Shown here: positions 54,488 through 63,000 of the stretch, piece by piece
How the letters are laid out: every line of letters begins with the position of its first letter
Numbering within the stretch: the stretch's first letter is position 1
Assembly: GCF_900188125.1 (NCBI RefSeq)
Contig: NZ_FZOW01000016.1
Coordinates: 57,147-121,146 of the forward strand
Direction of reading: 5' to 3'
Origin: Rhodococcoides kyotonense
GTDB lineage: Bacteria; Actinomycetota; Actinomycetes; Mycobacteriales; Mycobacteriaceae
DNA length: 64,000 nucleotides
The notes under the pieces: generated by a model
Seen by the model: the letters and a program-made list of their open reading frames with translations, nothing else
Database searches by the model: none
Told to the model about the DNA's origin: nothing
Position numbers and translations under genes: made by a program

Positions 54488-55231
54488 TCAACTCGCCTGG
54501 TCGTCCGCCGACCCGGCGTTCTCACCGAACTTGGTGACGATCTCTTCCATCGTCAACGTGATCCGGTGGTCCATTGCTTCCGCGAACAGAGCTGTGACCG
54601 TCCGGTGTGCGAGAGGCCTCAGTCGGTTCACCAGTTCGGCGACGTCCGCGACCGTTCGTGCATCGGTGTCGAAGGGATCTTGGTCTCCGGAGACGAATCT
54701 GTCTGTGATCAACGCAACAAAACGATCGGCGACGTCCTCGAGGTCGCGCCTGACACCCTCGGTCTCGTCGAGCGTGTGGGCCAGCGGAATCCCCGCCGCG
54801 GACAGCAGTCTGGCGGCTTCCACCAGCAACGGATTGTCGACGCGAATGCTCTCGCCTTCTTCGGAGAGAACGCCGAGTTCGACACCGCGTCGCACATCCG
54901 CGTCGGACACAGGGGAACCGAACATCGCGTCCATGTCGGCGCGCGTGAGGTGATGCGGAATGTCCGATGCCGACGACGCCCCGGTCAGCACGTCCTCGAC
55001 GCGCATGCCGTACTGCGCAGCTGCCAACAACTCACTGATCGTCGCGAACGTGTACCCGCGGTCCAGCATGCGCGAGATCAAGGCCAACCGCGCGAGATGA
55101 GACTCGTTGTACCAGCCAGTGCGCCCCTCCTTACGCGGAGGCGGAAGCAACCCTCGATCCTGGTAGACACGCACGTTCCGCACACTGACACCGGCACGAC
55201 GTGCCAGGTCGTCGACGCGATACTCGATCAT
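54488..55231 (-). CDS. MerR-family transcriptional regulator
   Basis: A 247-aa protein. The N-terminal MerR winged helix reads YRVDDLARRAGVSVRNVRVYQDRGLLPPP and GWYNESHLARLALISRMLDRGY. A long C-terminal helical domain of about 150 residues replaces the short metal-binding tail, suggesting an organic or no ligand. It ends 17 bp before the hydrolase start on the same strand. Confidence 0.9.
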   Translation of the reverse strand: MIEYRVDDLARRAGVSVRNVRVYQDRGLLPPPRKEGRTGWYNESHLARLALISRMLDRGYTFATISELLAAAQYGMRVEDVLTGASSASDIPHHLTRADMDAMFGSPVSDADVRRGVELGVLSEEGESIRVDNPLLVEAARLLSAAGIPLAHTLDETEGVRRDLEDVADRFVALITDRFVSGDQDPFDTDARTVADVAELVNRLRPLAHRTVTALFAEAMDHRITLTMEEIVTKFGENAGSADDQAS

Positions 55232-55276
55232 GCATAGACGATAAGCGTCGCCCCGCGAAAACGTGGGCGCACGGCT

Positions 55277-55579
55277 CTACCAGCGAGGACCACGCTGAAC
55301 GGCATCGACCTTCGGCCGAACGTCGACGAGATAGACACAGACGGCCACCACACCGATGATCCACAGCATCATGATTCCCGGGCCGACGATCATGATTAGC
55401 ATTGCGACGGCAAGAATGCCGAGCCATGCGGGCTTCGTCAGCTTGCCTGCAGCCGGGTACGCGTCCGAACGTTGCCTTACGGCGTGGAAAATGGCGATGG
55501 CAGCCCCCACGAGCGAGATCAGCTGGAGAATCAGCATGGCCATGGACTGAGCTGCGTATGCGGACGACACGTCGCCCAT
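55277..55579 (-). CDS. DUF2516-like small membrane protein
   Basis: A 100-aa protein with three hydrophobic segments (MAMLILQLISLVGAAIAIFH; AWLGILAVAMLIMIVGPGIM; WIIGVVAVCVYLVDV) and a short basic tail ending GPRW. The ATG at 55579 is chosen because the membrane helix follows soon after; a longer reading adds unlikely residues. Its place after the hbhA-like gene matches Rv0476. Function unknown. Confidence 0.82.
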   Translation of the reverse strand: MGDVSSAYAAQSMAMLILQLISLVGAAIAIFHAVRQRSDAYPAAGKLTKPAWLGILAVAMLIMIVGPGIMMLWIIGVVAVCVYLVDVRPKVDAVQRGPRW

Positions 55580-55671
55580 ACTACGCAAAACGCCCGTCGC
55601 CACGCTCGCCCCCACAGCAAATCGCCCCTCGCACGGCTGGGTGCGAGGGGCGATTCGGGTGAGAACCTGCG

Positions 55672-56460
55672 TCAGCTGGTGGTCTTCTTGGCAGGCGCCT
55701 TCTTGGCGGGAGCTGCGGGCGTCGTCTTCTTCGCCGCAGTGGCCGGGGTCGCCTTCTTGGCCGGCTCGGTCTTCTTCAGGGGCGCATCGTTGCTCGAGCG
55801 AGTCTTCGACTCGACCTTGCCTGCTACGCCGCTGACCTTCTGCGACGCGTCGGTGGCCGCTTCCTTCGCGTTGTCGCCGGCCTCGTCGAGCTCGTCGGCC
55901 AGGTCGTCCGCGGTCTCACGAACCTTGTCCGACGCGATGCCCGCGAGTGCGGCAGCGCGCTCGCCGACGGCGCGAGTCTGCGACGCGACAGTGCCCAACG
56001 CCTGCTCGGTCAGGTCGACAACGTCGTTCGCTGCCGCGTTCGCGCGACCGAGACCTTCTTCGACGGCCGGGGTGCGACGGATGCGCTCGACGGTCTCCTC
56101 GCCACGCTCTGCGAGCGAGGTGTACAGATCGGAGGCAACCTTGAGGTACGCCTCGGCGACCTTGCGCAGTTCTTCGGGGGTGAAACGCTCACGCAGCTCG
56201 GCGATCTCGTCGGGAAGCTCGGCCGGCAGGTTCGTCAGGCGCTCGCGAAGGGATTCGACACCCTCGGTGACGTCCTCGGAGAAGTCTGCGATACGTGCGC
56301 GTGCCGTGTCGACGCGGTCGGTCACCTCGGTGCCGCGGACCTCTGCCCGCGAACGCACCTGTGCCACCACGTCGGCCACGGCCTGAACGACCGCGTCGCC
56401 TGCGCCGACAGCAGCGAACAGGGGCGTCTTGACGTTGTCTAGATTCCTTGCATCAGTCAT
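55672..56460 (-). CDS. hbhA: Heparin-binding haemagglutinin-like protein
   Basis: A 262-aa protein: a long coiled-coil helical region (about 20-190, with many Glu/Arg/Ala heptads such as IAELRERFTPEELRKVAEAY) and a C-terminal tail made of Lys-Ala-Pro repeats (PAKKAPAKKTT type). In mycobacteria such tails bind heparan sulfate and the protein also affects lipid handling. It follows the XRE regulator, as in Rv0474-Rv0475. The adhesin role is not proven for environmental species. Confidence 0.9.
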   Translation of the reverse strand: MTDARNLDNVKTPLFAAVGAGDAVVQAVADVVAQVRSRAEVRGTEVTDRVDTARARIADFSEDVTEGVESLRERLTNLPAELPDEIAELRERFTPEELRKVAEAYLKVASDLYTSLAERGEETVERIRRTPAVEEGLGRANAAANDVVDLTEQALGTVASQTRAVGERAAALAGIASDKVRETADDLADELDEAGDNAKEAATDASQKVSGVAGKVESKTRSSNDAPLKKTEPAKKATPATAAKKTTPAAPAKKAPAKKTTS

Positions 56461-56495
56461 GGGGAAACTCCTGTAGGGGTGATTCTGGTTCCGAA

Positions 56496-57041
56496 TTACG
56501 GATCTGGTTCGGTCGACGCCTGCGTCTGGGTGCCTGCGTCGTTCGTCGTGCGCGTCTGCTCGTTCTCGCGACGAAACGAGTCGTAGATCTCGATCAACAC
56601 GTGCTTCTGCCGTTCGGTGATCTCGGGATCTCCGAGCAACGCATCTCGAACTGGACCGTGTGGACGTTCCTCCAAGAACCCGGCCCGTACGTACAGCGCT
56701 TCCGATGACACGCGCAGACCCTTGGCGATCTGCCCGAGCACCTCGGCGGATGGTTTCCGCAACCCACGTTCGATCTGACTCAGATACGGGTTGCTCACCC
56801 CCGCCCTCGATGCGAGTTGCCGCAGGGACACCTGCGCCGCCTCGCGTTGCGAGCGGATGTAACTACCGATGTCCGACGCGGCCGTGGTGACGACGCTGGC
56901 GACGAGATCGCCTGCCTCGGCCACGACGTCGGTCGCCTCGGACACCTTGGCGACAATGCCTTGATTGTCGACGCCATGGTTGCCGACGCCCTGATTCCCG
57001 ACGCGGGATGCGCCGTCGGAAACTTCGTCATCGGGGGTCAT
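56496..57041 (-). CDS. XRE-family regulator upstream of hbhA
   Basis: A 181-aa regulator. The helix-turn-helix lies at REAAQVSLRQLASRAGVSNPYLSQIERGLRKPS (about 70-105). The N-terminal region has three near-repeats of Gly-Val-x-Asn-x-Gly (VGNQGVGNHGVDNQG), an unusual flexible stretch visible in DNA as a short tandem repeat near 56962-57001. The ATG at 57041 is used. It corresponds to Rv0474 by position and probably controls the hbhA gene. Confidence 0.88.
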   Translation of the reverse strand: MTPDDEVSDGASRVGNQGVGNHGVDNQGIVAKVSEATDVVAEAGDLVASVVTTAASDIGSYIRSQREAAQVSLRQLASRAGVSNPYLSQIERGLRKPSAEVLGQIAKGLRVSSEALYVRAGFLEERPHGPVRDALLGDPEITERQKHVLIEIYDSFRRENEQTRTTNDAGTQTQASTEPDP

Positions 57042-57135
57042 GTTCACCGCTCGTTCCTGGCTCGAAACTTGTGGTTTCGGTGGTACTCGACCGAGGCTAC
57101 CCAAGGGTGCTAACTATTGCAAGCACTTCTGCTAG

Positions 57136-57196
57136 CACCCGTGCGCGCGTAGTGACAACAGGGACCAACCATCCACGCACGGGCGGCGAAGCCGCA
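57136..57196. repeat. Degenerate intergenic palindrome, copy K
   Basis: The outer arms CCCGTGCG / CGCACGGG remain, with GGGACCAACC inside recalling copy H. A clear mini-hairpin GCGGC-GAA-GCCGC is close to the stop of the DUF445 gene. The main stem has decayed. Confidence 0.5.
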
Positions 57197-57197
57197 C

Positions 57198-58466
57198 TCA
57201 GAACAGCAAATTCGACAGCGAATAGATCGCCAGTCCCGCGATGGATCCGACGACAGTGCCGTTGATGCGGATGAACTGCAGATCCCGTCCGACCTGGAGT
57301 TCGATCTTCCGACTGGCCTCTTCGGCATCCCAGCGTGCGACGGTGTCGGTGATGATCGTCGTGATCTCGTCGGCGTAGTTCGCCGCGACGTGGCGAGCCC
57401 CGGCGAGCAGCCACCCGTCGACCTTGCCTCGCAGTTCGTGGTCGTCACGGATGCGCGCGCCCCACGTCTGAATGTTCTCGCTGAACTTGCGACGCAGTGT
57501 GCTCGACGGGTCGTCGACCGATTCGGTGATGAGCCGTTTGGCGACGTTCCAGGTCGCCGACGCGAGTCCGGTGATCTCCTCGCGTCCCATGATCTGCGCT
57601 TTGAGCGACTCGGCCTTGTCGATGGTCGCGGGATCGTGCTGCAGGTCGTGGGCGTAGTCGACGAGGAACTTGTTGGCAGCGAGCCGGATCTCGTGGTCCG
57701 GGTTGGCGCGAATCTTCCACGTGAACTCGACGAGTTCCTTGTATATCTTCTCGCCGAGCAGCGTGTCGACGAACTTGGGCGACCACGTGGGCGAATCCCG
57801 CGACACGACGCGATCGATCGTCTCCTGACTGCCGAGGGCCCACTGATGGGCGCGTTCGGCGAGCATGTCGATCAAGGGAAGCTGTCGGTTGTCCGCGATC
57901 AATTCCTCGAGCACCCGGCCGATCGGTGGACCCCACTGGGGGTCTGCGAGCCTGCGCACGATCGTGTTGTCGATGATCTGCGTGATGTCCTCGTCGTTGA
58001 GCACCTCGACGACGCCGTGCAGGATCGTCGCGGATTCGGCGGCGACGCGTTCGGCGTTCTCGGGTTCGGCGAGCCAGGTACCGAGCCGAAGTGGGATCTG
58101 CGCGGACTGCACCTTGTCGGACACCACGTCGGGCGCCAGGAAGTTGCTACCGACGAACGACCCGAGGCTCGACCCGAGCTGGTCCTTCTTCTTCCTGATG
58201 ATCGCCGTGTGCGGAATCGGGATTCCCAGCGGATGCTTGAACAGCGCCGTCACGGCGAACCAGTCCGCGAGCGCGCCCACCATGCCGGCCTCCGACGCCG
58301 CGCGCACGTACCCGACCCACTCCCCTGCGCCGCGCGATTCCTGCCATCGGCACACCAGGTAGACCACTGTCGCGAACACGAGGAAACCCGTCGCGACGGC
58401 CTTCATCTTGCGAAGGTCGCGCCGTTTGGTCGCGTCGTCGAAATTCGTCAGCTGCACCCCTGCCAT
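57198..58466 (-). CDS. DUF445 membrane protein
   Basis: A 422-aa DUF445 protein. N-terminal membrane helix (ATGFLVFATVVYLVCRW), the family core EAGMVGALADWFAVTALFKHPLGIPIPHTAII, long helical middle, and a C-terminal membrane segment (VVGSIAGLAIYSLSNLLF). Function unknown; it is probably an envelope scaffold. The ATG at 58466 is used because the family begins soon after and upstream residues are low-complexity. Position matches Rv0473. Confidence 0.9.
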   Translation of the reverse strand: MAGVQLTNFDDATKRRDLRKMKAVATGFLVFATVVYLVCRWQESRGAGEWVGYVRAASEAGMVGALADWFAVTALFKHPLGIPIPHTAIIRKKKDQLGSSLGSFVGSNFLAPDVVSDKVQSAQIPLRLGTWLAEPENAERVAAESATILHGVVEVLNDEDITQIIDNTIVRRLADPQWGPPIGRVLEELIADNRQLPLIDMLAERAHQWALGSQETIDRVVSRDSPTWSPKFVDTLLGEKIYKELVEFTWKIRANPDHEIRLAANKFLVDYAHDLQHDPATIDKAESLKAQIMGREEITGLASATWNVAKRLITESVDDPSSTLRRKFSENIQTWGARIRDDHELRGKVDGWLLAGARHVAANYADEITTIITDTVARWDAEEASRKIELQVGRDLQFIRINGTVVGSIAGLAIYSLSNLLF

Positions 58467-58576
58467 TGTGCCCGCGAACCCGACCGAGGCGCGCCGACGA
58501 GGCGGATGCGCGCGACAGCAGGCAGGGCGCCTAAGCTGTTTTCGACGTACAGGCGATCGGGATACGGCGGTTACAC

Positions 58577-59308
58577 GTGGCGAGAAATGCGACATCGGCG
58601 CCCAAGGACGACCCAACCTCGGCAGCCGACGAGGCACCCAAGGTGGAGAAGTCCGACGGGCGGAAACGACGCTGGCGTGAGCACAAGATCGCGCGTCGAG
58701 AAGAATTGGTCGACGGCACCCTCGCCGCGATCCGGCTCCGGGGCCGCGACATCGGTATGGACGAGATCGCGTCGGAGATCGGGATCTCGAAAACTGTTCT
58801 GTACCGGTACTTCACGGACAAGAACGACCTGACCAACGCGACGATGAGCCGGTACGTCGAAACGACGCTTGCTCCGCGCATCTACAGCGCGATCTCCGAG
58901 GAACTCGACGAGTACAACCTGACGCGGGCAGTCATCGCGGCGTACGTCGAGACGGTCGCCACCGACCCCGAGGTCTATCTCTACGTCATGGCCAACAGTG
59001 CCGGGCCCAACCGAGACGTCGTCGCCGACTCCGAGCGGATGATCGCGGAACTGCTCGCGACCGTGCTCGGAGAACGTCTACGCAGTCGCGAGATGGATTC
59101 CGGCGGCTCGGTGCCCTGGGCATTCGCGATCGTCGGCGCCGTTCAGCTGGCGACGCACTGGTGGATCTCGAACAAGTCGATGTCCGCAGAGGACTTGATC
59201 GACTACCTCTGCATGATGACGTGGGGCGGCATCCACGGCGTCGCGATGTCCGACGGTTCGCCGGCCAAGTTCAAGTCGCAGCCGCATCCGCTCATCGACG
59301 AGGACTGA
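58577..59308 (+). CDS. TetR-family transcriptional regulator
   Basis: A 243-aa regulator. After a charged N-terminal tail the helix-turn-helix reads AIRLRGRDIGMDEIASEIGISKTVLYRYFTDKNDL (about 50-88). The C-terminal ligand domain resembles TetR_C of the Rv0472c type. The GTG at 58577 is used. It is divergent from the DUF445 gene across 110 bp and may repress it. Confidence 0.9.
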   Translation: MARNATSAPKDDPTSAADEAPKVEKSDGRKRRWREHKIARREELVDGTLAAIRLRGRDIGMDEIASEIGISKTVLYRYFTDKNDLTNATMSRYVETTLAPRIYSAISEELDEYNLTRAVIAAYVETVATDPEVYLYVMANSAGPNRDVVADSERMIAELLATVLGERLRSREMDSGGSVPWAFAIVGAVQLATHWWISNKSMSAEDLIDYLCMMTWGGIHGVAMSDGSPAKFKSQPHPLIDED

Positions 59309-59312
59309 CGGC

Positions 59313-59462
59313 TCAGCTGGGGCGATCCTCGTCAGGATCGATGGGCACCTCGATGGACTGTTCGACGACGTCGGCAGGATTGGCCTCCGTCGGGATCTCA
59401 CCCGCGAGTGAGTCGTCGTCCTCGGGTGGTTCGGTGGTCGGATCGGTGAAGTCGTCGGGCAT
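59313..59462 (-). CDS. Small acidic protein, 49 aa
   Basis: A short frame starting MPDDFTDPTTEPPEDDDSLA and containing PTEANPADVVEQSIEVP. About one residue in four is Asp or Glu. The segment EANPADVVEQ-x-x-EVP recalls small acidic proteins that recur in actinobacteria, so it is likely real although their function is unknown. It is convergent with the TetR gene, 4 bp apart. Confidence 0.65.
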   Translation of the reverse strand: MPDDFTDPTTEPPEDDDSLAGEIPTEANPADVVEQSIEVPIDPDEDRPS

Positions 59463-59522
59463 GAACGCCAGCGTACGCATCCTTCGGTTTACGCATGCCG
59501 CGCTTCGGTCATCCCTCGGGTC

Positions 59523-60083
59523 ATGAGCAACTCACCGCTGGACGGCATCACCGTAGCAATTCTCGCGACCGACGGAGTCGAGGAAGTCGAACTCGTTCAG
59601 CCTCGTGACGCCGTGCAGAAGGCCGGTGCCACAACAACTCTCGTGGCCCTGACGCACGGCGACATACAGGCGATGAACAACGACGTCGAGGCCGGCAACA
59701 CGTTCGGTGTCGATCGCGTTGTCGCCGACGTCTCTCCCGACGACTTCGACGCCCTGATCCTCCCCGGCGGCACCACCAACCCGGACAAGCTGCGGACCGA
59801 TTCCGCCGCTGTCGATTTCGTGCGACGGTTCGTCGAGTCGGGCAAGCCCGTCGGCGTCATCTGTCACGGGCCGTGGACGCTCGTCGAGGCGGACGTCGTG
59901 CGCGGACGCACGCTGACGTCGTACCCGAGCATCCGTACCGACATTCGCAATGCAGGCGGAACCGTCGTCGACCAGGAAGTCGTCGTGGACAACGGCCTTG
60001 TGTCGAGTCGCAACCCCGACGACCTGCCTGCGTTCTGTGAGGCAATCGTCGATCAGTTCTCGAAAGGCGCGTCCGTAGGTTAG
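59523..60083 (+). CDS. DJ-1/PfpI-family protein
   Basis: A 186-aa class I glutamine-amidotransferase-like protein. The nucleophile elbow is VGVICHGPWTLVEADVV with Cys in CHGP, and the acidic partner lies in ATDGVEEVEL. Members act as proteases, deglycases or chaperones in stress. Its stop codon lies inside the iron box of the next gene. Confidence 0.92.
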   Translation: MSNSPLDGITVAILATDGVEEVELVQPRDAVQKAGATTTLVALTHGDIQAMNNDVEAGNTFGVDRVVADVSPDDFDALILPGGTTNPDKLRTDSAAVDFVRRFVESGKPVGVICHGPWTLVEADVVRGRTLTSYPSIRTDIRNAGGTVVDQEVVVDNGLVSSRNPDDLPAFCEAIVDQFSKGASVG

Positions 60084-60093
60084 CGTTGCCTAT
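60075..60093 (+). promoter_or_regulatory. IdeR/DtxR-like iron box at the start of the siderophore-binding gene
   Basis: GTAGGTTAGCGTTGCCTAT matches 13 of 19 positions of the IdeR consensus TTAGGTTAGGCTAACCTAA. It overlaps the ATG at 60092 and a -10-like TAGCGT, a position where iron-loaded IdeR would block transcription. Confidence 0.6.
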
Positions 60094-61066
60094 GCGCAAA
60101 CTTCGACTTTCAACGGTCCTTCCGCTGATCGCGACGGTGTCCCTCTTCACCGCGACGGCCTGTAGCAGCAGCGACACGAACTCCGAGTCGACCGACGGTG
60201 CCACCGTCGACACCATCTTCGGCGAGGTGACCGTCCCGGCCGACCCGCAGCGCGTCGTCGCGCTCGGGTGGTCGGATGCGGAGACCGCTCTCGCTCTCGG
60301 TGTCCAGCCGGTCGGTGCGAGCGACTGGCTCGCCGTCGGCGGCGACGGTCTCGGCCCGTGGGTCGACGAAGCGTACGACACACCGCCCACGATCCTCGGC
60401 ACCTACGACGTCGACGTCGAGTCCGTCGCGGCACTGAATCCCGATCTGATTCTGTGGACCCGCAGCACCAACGACCAGGCCGTCTACGACCAGCTGTCGA
60501 ACATCGCCCCCACCGTCGGCGCACCCGTCGGCACCGACATCGCCTACGGCACCACGTGGGACGGGCAGACGCAGCTCGTCGCCGACGCACTCGGCAAGTC
60601 CGACGAGGGCAAGCAGCTCATCGACGACACCAACGCCGATTTCGACGCGGCCGTCTCGGCCAACCCCGAGTTCGACGGCAAGTCCGTCGCGGTGGGAACG
60701 CTGTACAGCGGCCAGCTCGGCGCCTACGTCGACGGCGACGCCCGTGTCGAGTTCATGAAGAAGCTCGGCTTCGTCAACTCCCCTGCCATCCAGTCGCAGG
60801 CCGAGGACGGCAAGTTCGCCATCGATCTGTCGGCCGAGAACGTCGGACAGCTGAACGCCGACCTGACCGTCATGTTCCCGATCGGCACCACCGCCGACGT
60901 CATCACCAACGACCCCGGCATCCAGGGGCTCGAGTCCACTCGCGACGGCCGACTGGTGGTTCTCGACGACCTGAACCTGAGCAACGCATTCTCGTCCGGC
61001 TCGGTCGCCGGAACTCAGTACGCGATCGAGAATGCGGTTCCGCTGTTCGCCGCTCCCCTGAAGTAG
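60092..61066 (+). CDS. Iron-siderophore-binding lipoprotein
   Basis: A 324-aa ABC substrate-binding protein of the FepB/FhuD class. Signal peptide with lipobox TATAC, then VPADPQRVVALGWSDAETALALGVQPVG and ALNPDLILWTRSTNDQAVYDQLSNIAPT, typical of siderophore binders. No permease or ATPase gene follows, so it must serve a transporter encoded elsewhere. The iron box at its start supports regulation by iron. The ATG at 60092 is chosen over one two codons earlier. Confidence 0.92.
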   Translation: MRKLRLSTVLPLIATVSLFTATACSSSDTNSESTDGATVDTIFGEVTVPADPQRVVALGWSDAETALALGVQPVGASDWLAVGGDGLGPWVDEAYDTPPTILGTYDVDVESVAALNPDLILWTRSTNDQAVYDQLSNIAPTVGAPVGTDIAYGTTWDGQTQLVADALGKSDEGKQLIDDTNADFDAAVSANPEFDGKSVAVGTLYSGQLGAYVDGDARVEFMKKLGFVNSPAIQSQAEDGKFAIDLSAENVGQLNADLTVMFPIGTTADVITNDPGIQGLESTRDGRLVVLDDLNLSNAFSSGSVAGTQYAIENAVPLFAAPLK

Positions 61067-61077
61067 GACACCGCAGC

Positions 61078-61137
61078 GCCTGTGTGTGCGTAGCAGCGCT
61101 CCGGCACTACTACGCACACACGGGCGTTCGACGCCCC
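61078..61137. repeat. Intergenic palindrome, copy G
   Basis: Arms GCCTGTGTGTGCGTAG and CTACGCACACACGGGC (15 of 16 pair) around 16 nt holding GCTCCGGC. A mini-hairpin GGGCGT-TCG-ACGCCC overlaps and follows it. It stands just after the siderophore-binding gene. Confidence 0.8.
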
Positions 61138-61153
61138 ATGATTTGATCGAACC

Positions 61154-62368
61154 GTGCGCGGAACTCGATCGACCGACAGAGCCGCAGCGTGGGTCTCGCT
61201 CGCGCTGTGCGGAGCGCTCCTCGTGGGATGCGGCCAGTCCGACCCTGCGGCCCCGGCATATTCGACGACGGCTCCGACCGCGACGGACGAGGCACTCGCC
61301 GCTCGCGGGACGATAATCTCGAGCACGACCGAGGCAGGATTCGACGCCGACGCATTCCCCGTCGGCACGTCCGCCGTCGCCTACGTCTACAAGTCGGTCT
61401 CGGGCGTCACGGGCGAGTCGACGCAGGTGAGCGGTGCGCTCTTCGTTCCTGCCGGCGAAGCTCCTGCAGGCGGTCGGCCCGTCGTCGCCTATGCGCACGG
61501 AACCGTCGGGATCGAGCCGGGATGTGCCCCGACCGAGACTTCGGCCCTGGCCGGAGACGCAGGCGCCGTGTCCCTTCTGCTCGAGCAGGGCTACGCCGTC
61601 ACCTACACCGATTATCAAGGGCTCAGCAGCCGAACGTCCTCACCGCCGCACCCGTACCTCGAACCGCGCACAGCGGGATTCGACGTCATCGATTCGGTGC
61701 GGGCAGCCCGCAACCTCGACCCGACCCTGTCGACGCGGTGGCTTGCCGCCGGATCGTCCCAGGGAGGCCACGCCGCTTGGGCCGCAAACGAATTCAGCGA
61801 CATCTACGGCGACGGTCTGGACCTCGTCGGCTCCGCTGTTCTCGCACCCGCGCTCGACATCTCGCCCGTCGTCGCGCGGGCCCAGACGTCGACCCTGTCC
61901 GACGGCCAACGCGCTCTCTATCCGATGATCGTCGAAGGCGCTGCCGCAGTGGATTCCACGATCGATCCCGACGAGCACTTGCACGGAATACTCGGCGACG
62001 AGAAGTCGGCGTTGATCTCGTGTGGCCCCGGCAGCGCTGCGGCCAGGTCCGCGGCCGCAGCTCAGGTGCAGCCAGGAGACACTGTTGCGTCGAATACCGA
62101 AGCGGCACAACAACTCACATCGAGACTGCAGGAGTACTCACTGCCCAAGAGTTCTTCTCCTGCACCGATCCTCGCGCTGTACGGCGGTTCCGACGACATC
62201 GTCCTGCCCGCGTGGACCGAAGTCGCCCTCGGGCGAGCCTGCGGCTTCGGCGACTCCGTTCTGCGCGTCCGACTCGAGGGGCAGGGGCACACCATCACCC
62301 CGGGATCGTTTCTGCAGACCTGGATCGCCGACCGGTTCGCCGGGCGTCCGGCCCCGGACAACTGCTGA
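61154..62368 (+). CDS. Secreted lipase-like lipoprotein
   Basis: A 404-aa alpha/beta hydrolase of the secretory lipase (LIP) type. It has a signal with lipobox LVGC, VVAYAHGTVGIEPGCAPT, nucleophile elbow AAGSSQGGHAAWAA, acid region LALYGGSDDIVLP and His in EGQGHTITPGS. It is probably anchored outside the membrane and acts on lipids or esters. The GTG at 61154 is used; TTTGAT 6 nt upstream could be a leaderless -10. Confidence 0.9.
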   Translation: MRGTRSTDRAAAWVSLALCGALLVGCGQSDPAAPAYSTTAPTATDEALAARGTIISSTTEAGFDADAFPVGTSAVAYVYKSVSGVTGESTQVSGALFVPAGEAPAGGRPVVAYAHGTVGIEPGCAPTETSALAGDAGAVSLLLEQGYAVTYTDYQGLSSRTSSPPHPYLEPRTAGFDVIDSVRAARNLDPTLSTRWLAAGSSQGGHAAWAANEFSDIYGDGLDLVGSAVLAPALDISPVVARAQTSTLSDGQRALYPMIVEGAAAVDSTIDPDEHLHGILGDEKSALISCGPGSAAARSAAAAQVQPGDTVASNTEAAQQLTSRLQEYSLPKSSSPAPILALYGGSDDIVLPAWTEVALGRACGFGDSVLRVRLEGQGHTITPGSFLQTWIADRFAGRPAPDNC

Positions 62369-62373
62369 CGCTA

Positions 62374-62474
62374 GCCACACCCCCGCCGGCCACACCCCCC
62401 GCCGGCCACACCCCTCCGCCCACACCCCCGCCGGTGACCGAATGTCACATTCGGTCACTCAGAGTGACCGAATG
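62374..62474. repeat. C-rich short repeats and GTGACCGAATG hairpin
   Basis: About four units of the type CCACACCCCCGCCGG in tandem are followed by a hairpin GTGACCGAATG-tca-CATTCGGTCAC (62434-62458) and a third copy of GTGACCGAATG at 62464. The hairpin resembles a short member of the palindrome family (GTGA..GAA). It lies between convergent genes and may end both. Confidence 0.75.
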
Positions 62475-62505
62475 ACGCCCTCGCTCACCTCGAACCAACC
62501 AGCGT

Positions 62506-62967
62506 TCACACGCGTCCCGGCGGAAACCCACCCTCGGCGACGGGACCCCAGGACTCGATGGTGATGCGGATCAACGACTTTCCCTGCTTGACCATCGCCT
62601 GGCGGTACTCGTCCCAATCCGAGTGCTCGCCCGCGATACTGCGGAAGTATTCGACGAGCGGTTCCACCGACTCTGGCAGGTCGATCACCTCGGCGGTACC
62701 GTCGACCTGCACGTACGCGTCGTTCCACTCGTCGGAGTGGATGCATACCGTCACCGCGGAGTTGCGCCTGATGTTCACGACCTTGGCGCGCTCGGGGTAC
62801 GTCGCGATCACGATGCGCCCTTCGGAATCGAGGCCCGACGTCACGGGCGAGACCTGCAATCTGCCGTCGCGCTTGTGTGTGATGAGCGTCGAATGGTGAC
62901 GCGTGGAAATGAATTCGAGGAGCCGAGCACGTTCGACGGATTCGGCGGTTGCGAGTTTCGGAGCCAT
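62506..62967 (-). CDS. PPOX-class F420-dependent oxidoreductase
   Basis: A 153-aa split-barrel flavin/F420 protein of the pyridoxamine-phosphate-oxidase-like superfamily. It shows FISTRHHSTLITHKRDGRLQVSPV, RIVIATYPERAKVVNIRRN and VQVDGTAEV. Such proteins use F420 to reduce or oxidise small molecules. The ATG at 62967 is 7 nt from a -10 TACTGT (62975-62980, minus strand), probably leaderless. It is divergent from the polyphosphate kinase gene. Confidence 0.9.
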   Translation of the reverse strand: MAPKLATAESVERARLLEFISTRHHSTLITHKRDGRLQVSPVTSGLDSEGRIVIATYPERAKVVNIRRNSAVTVCIHSDEWNDAYVQVDGTAEVIDLPESVEPLVEYFRSIAGEHSDWDEYRQAMVKQGKSLIRITIESWGPVAEGGFPPGRV

Positions 62968-62988
62968 GTATCCCACAGTAGTTGGGGT

Positions 62989-62994
62989 TAGGCT
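62989..62994 (+). promoter_or_regulatory. -10 box TAGGCT of the polyphosphate kinase gene
   Basis: TAGGCT ends 6 nt before the ATG at 63001 and no ribosome site is seen, so a leaderless mRNA is likely. Confidence 0.55.
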
Positions 62995-63000
62995 CGCCCG

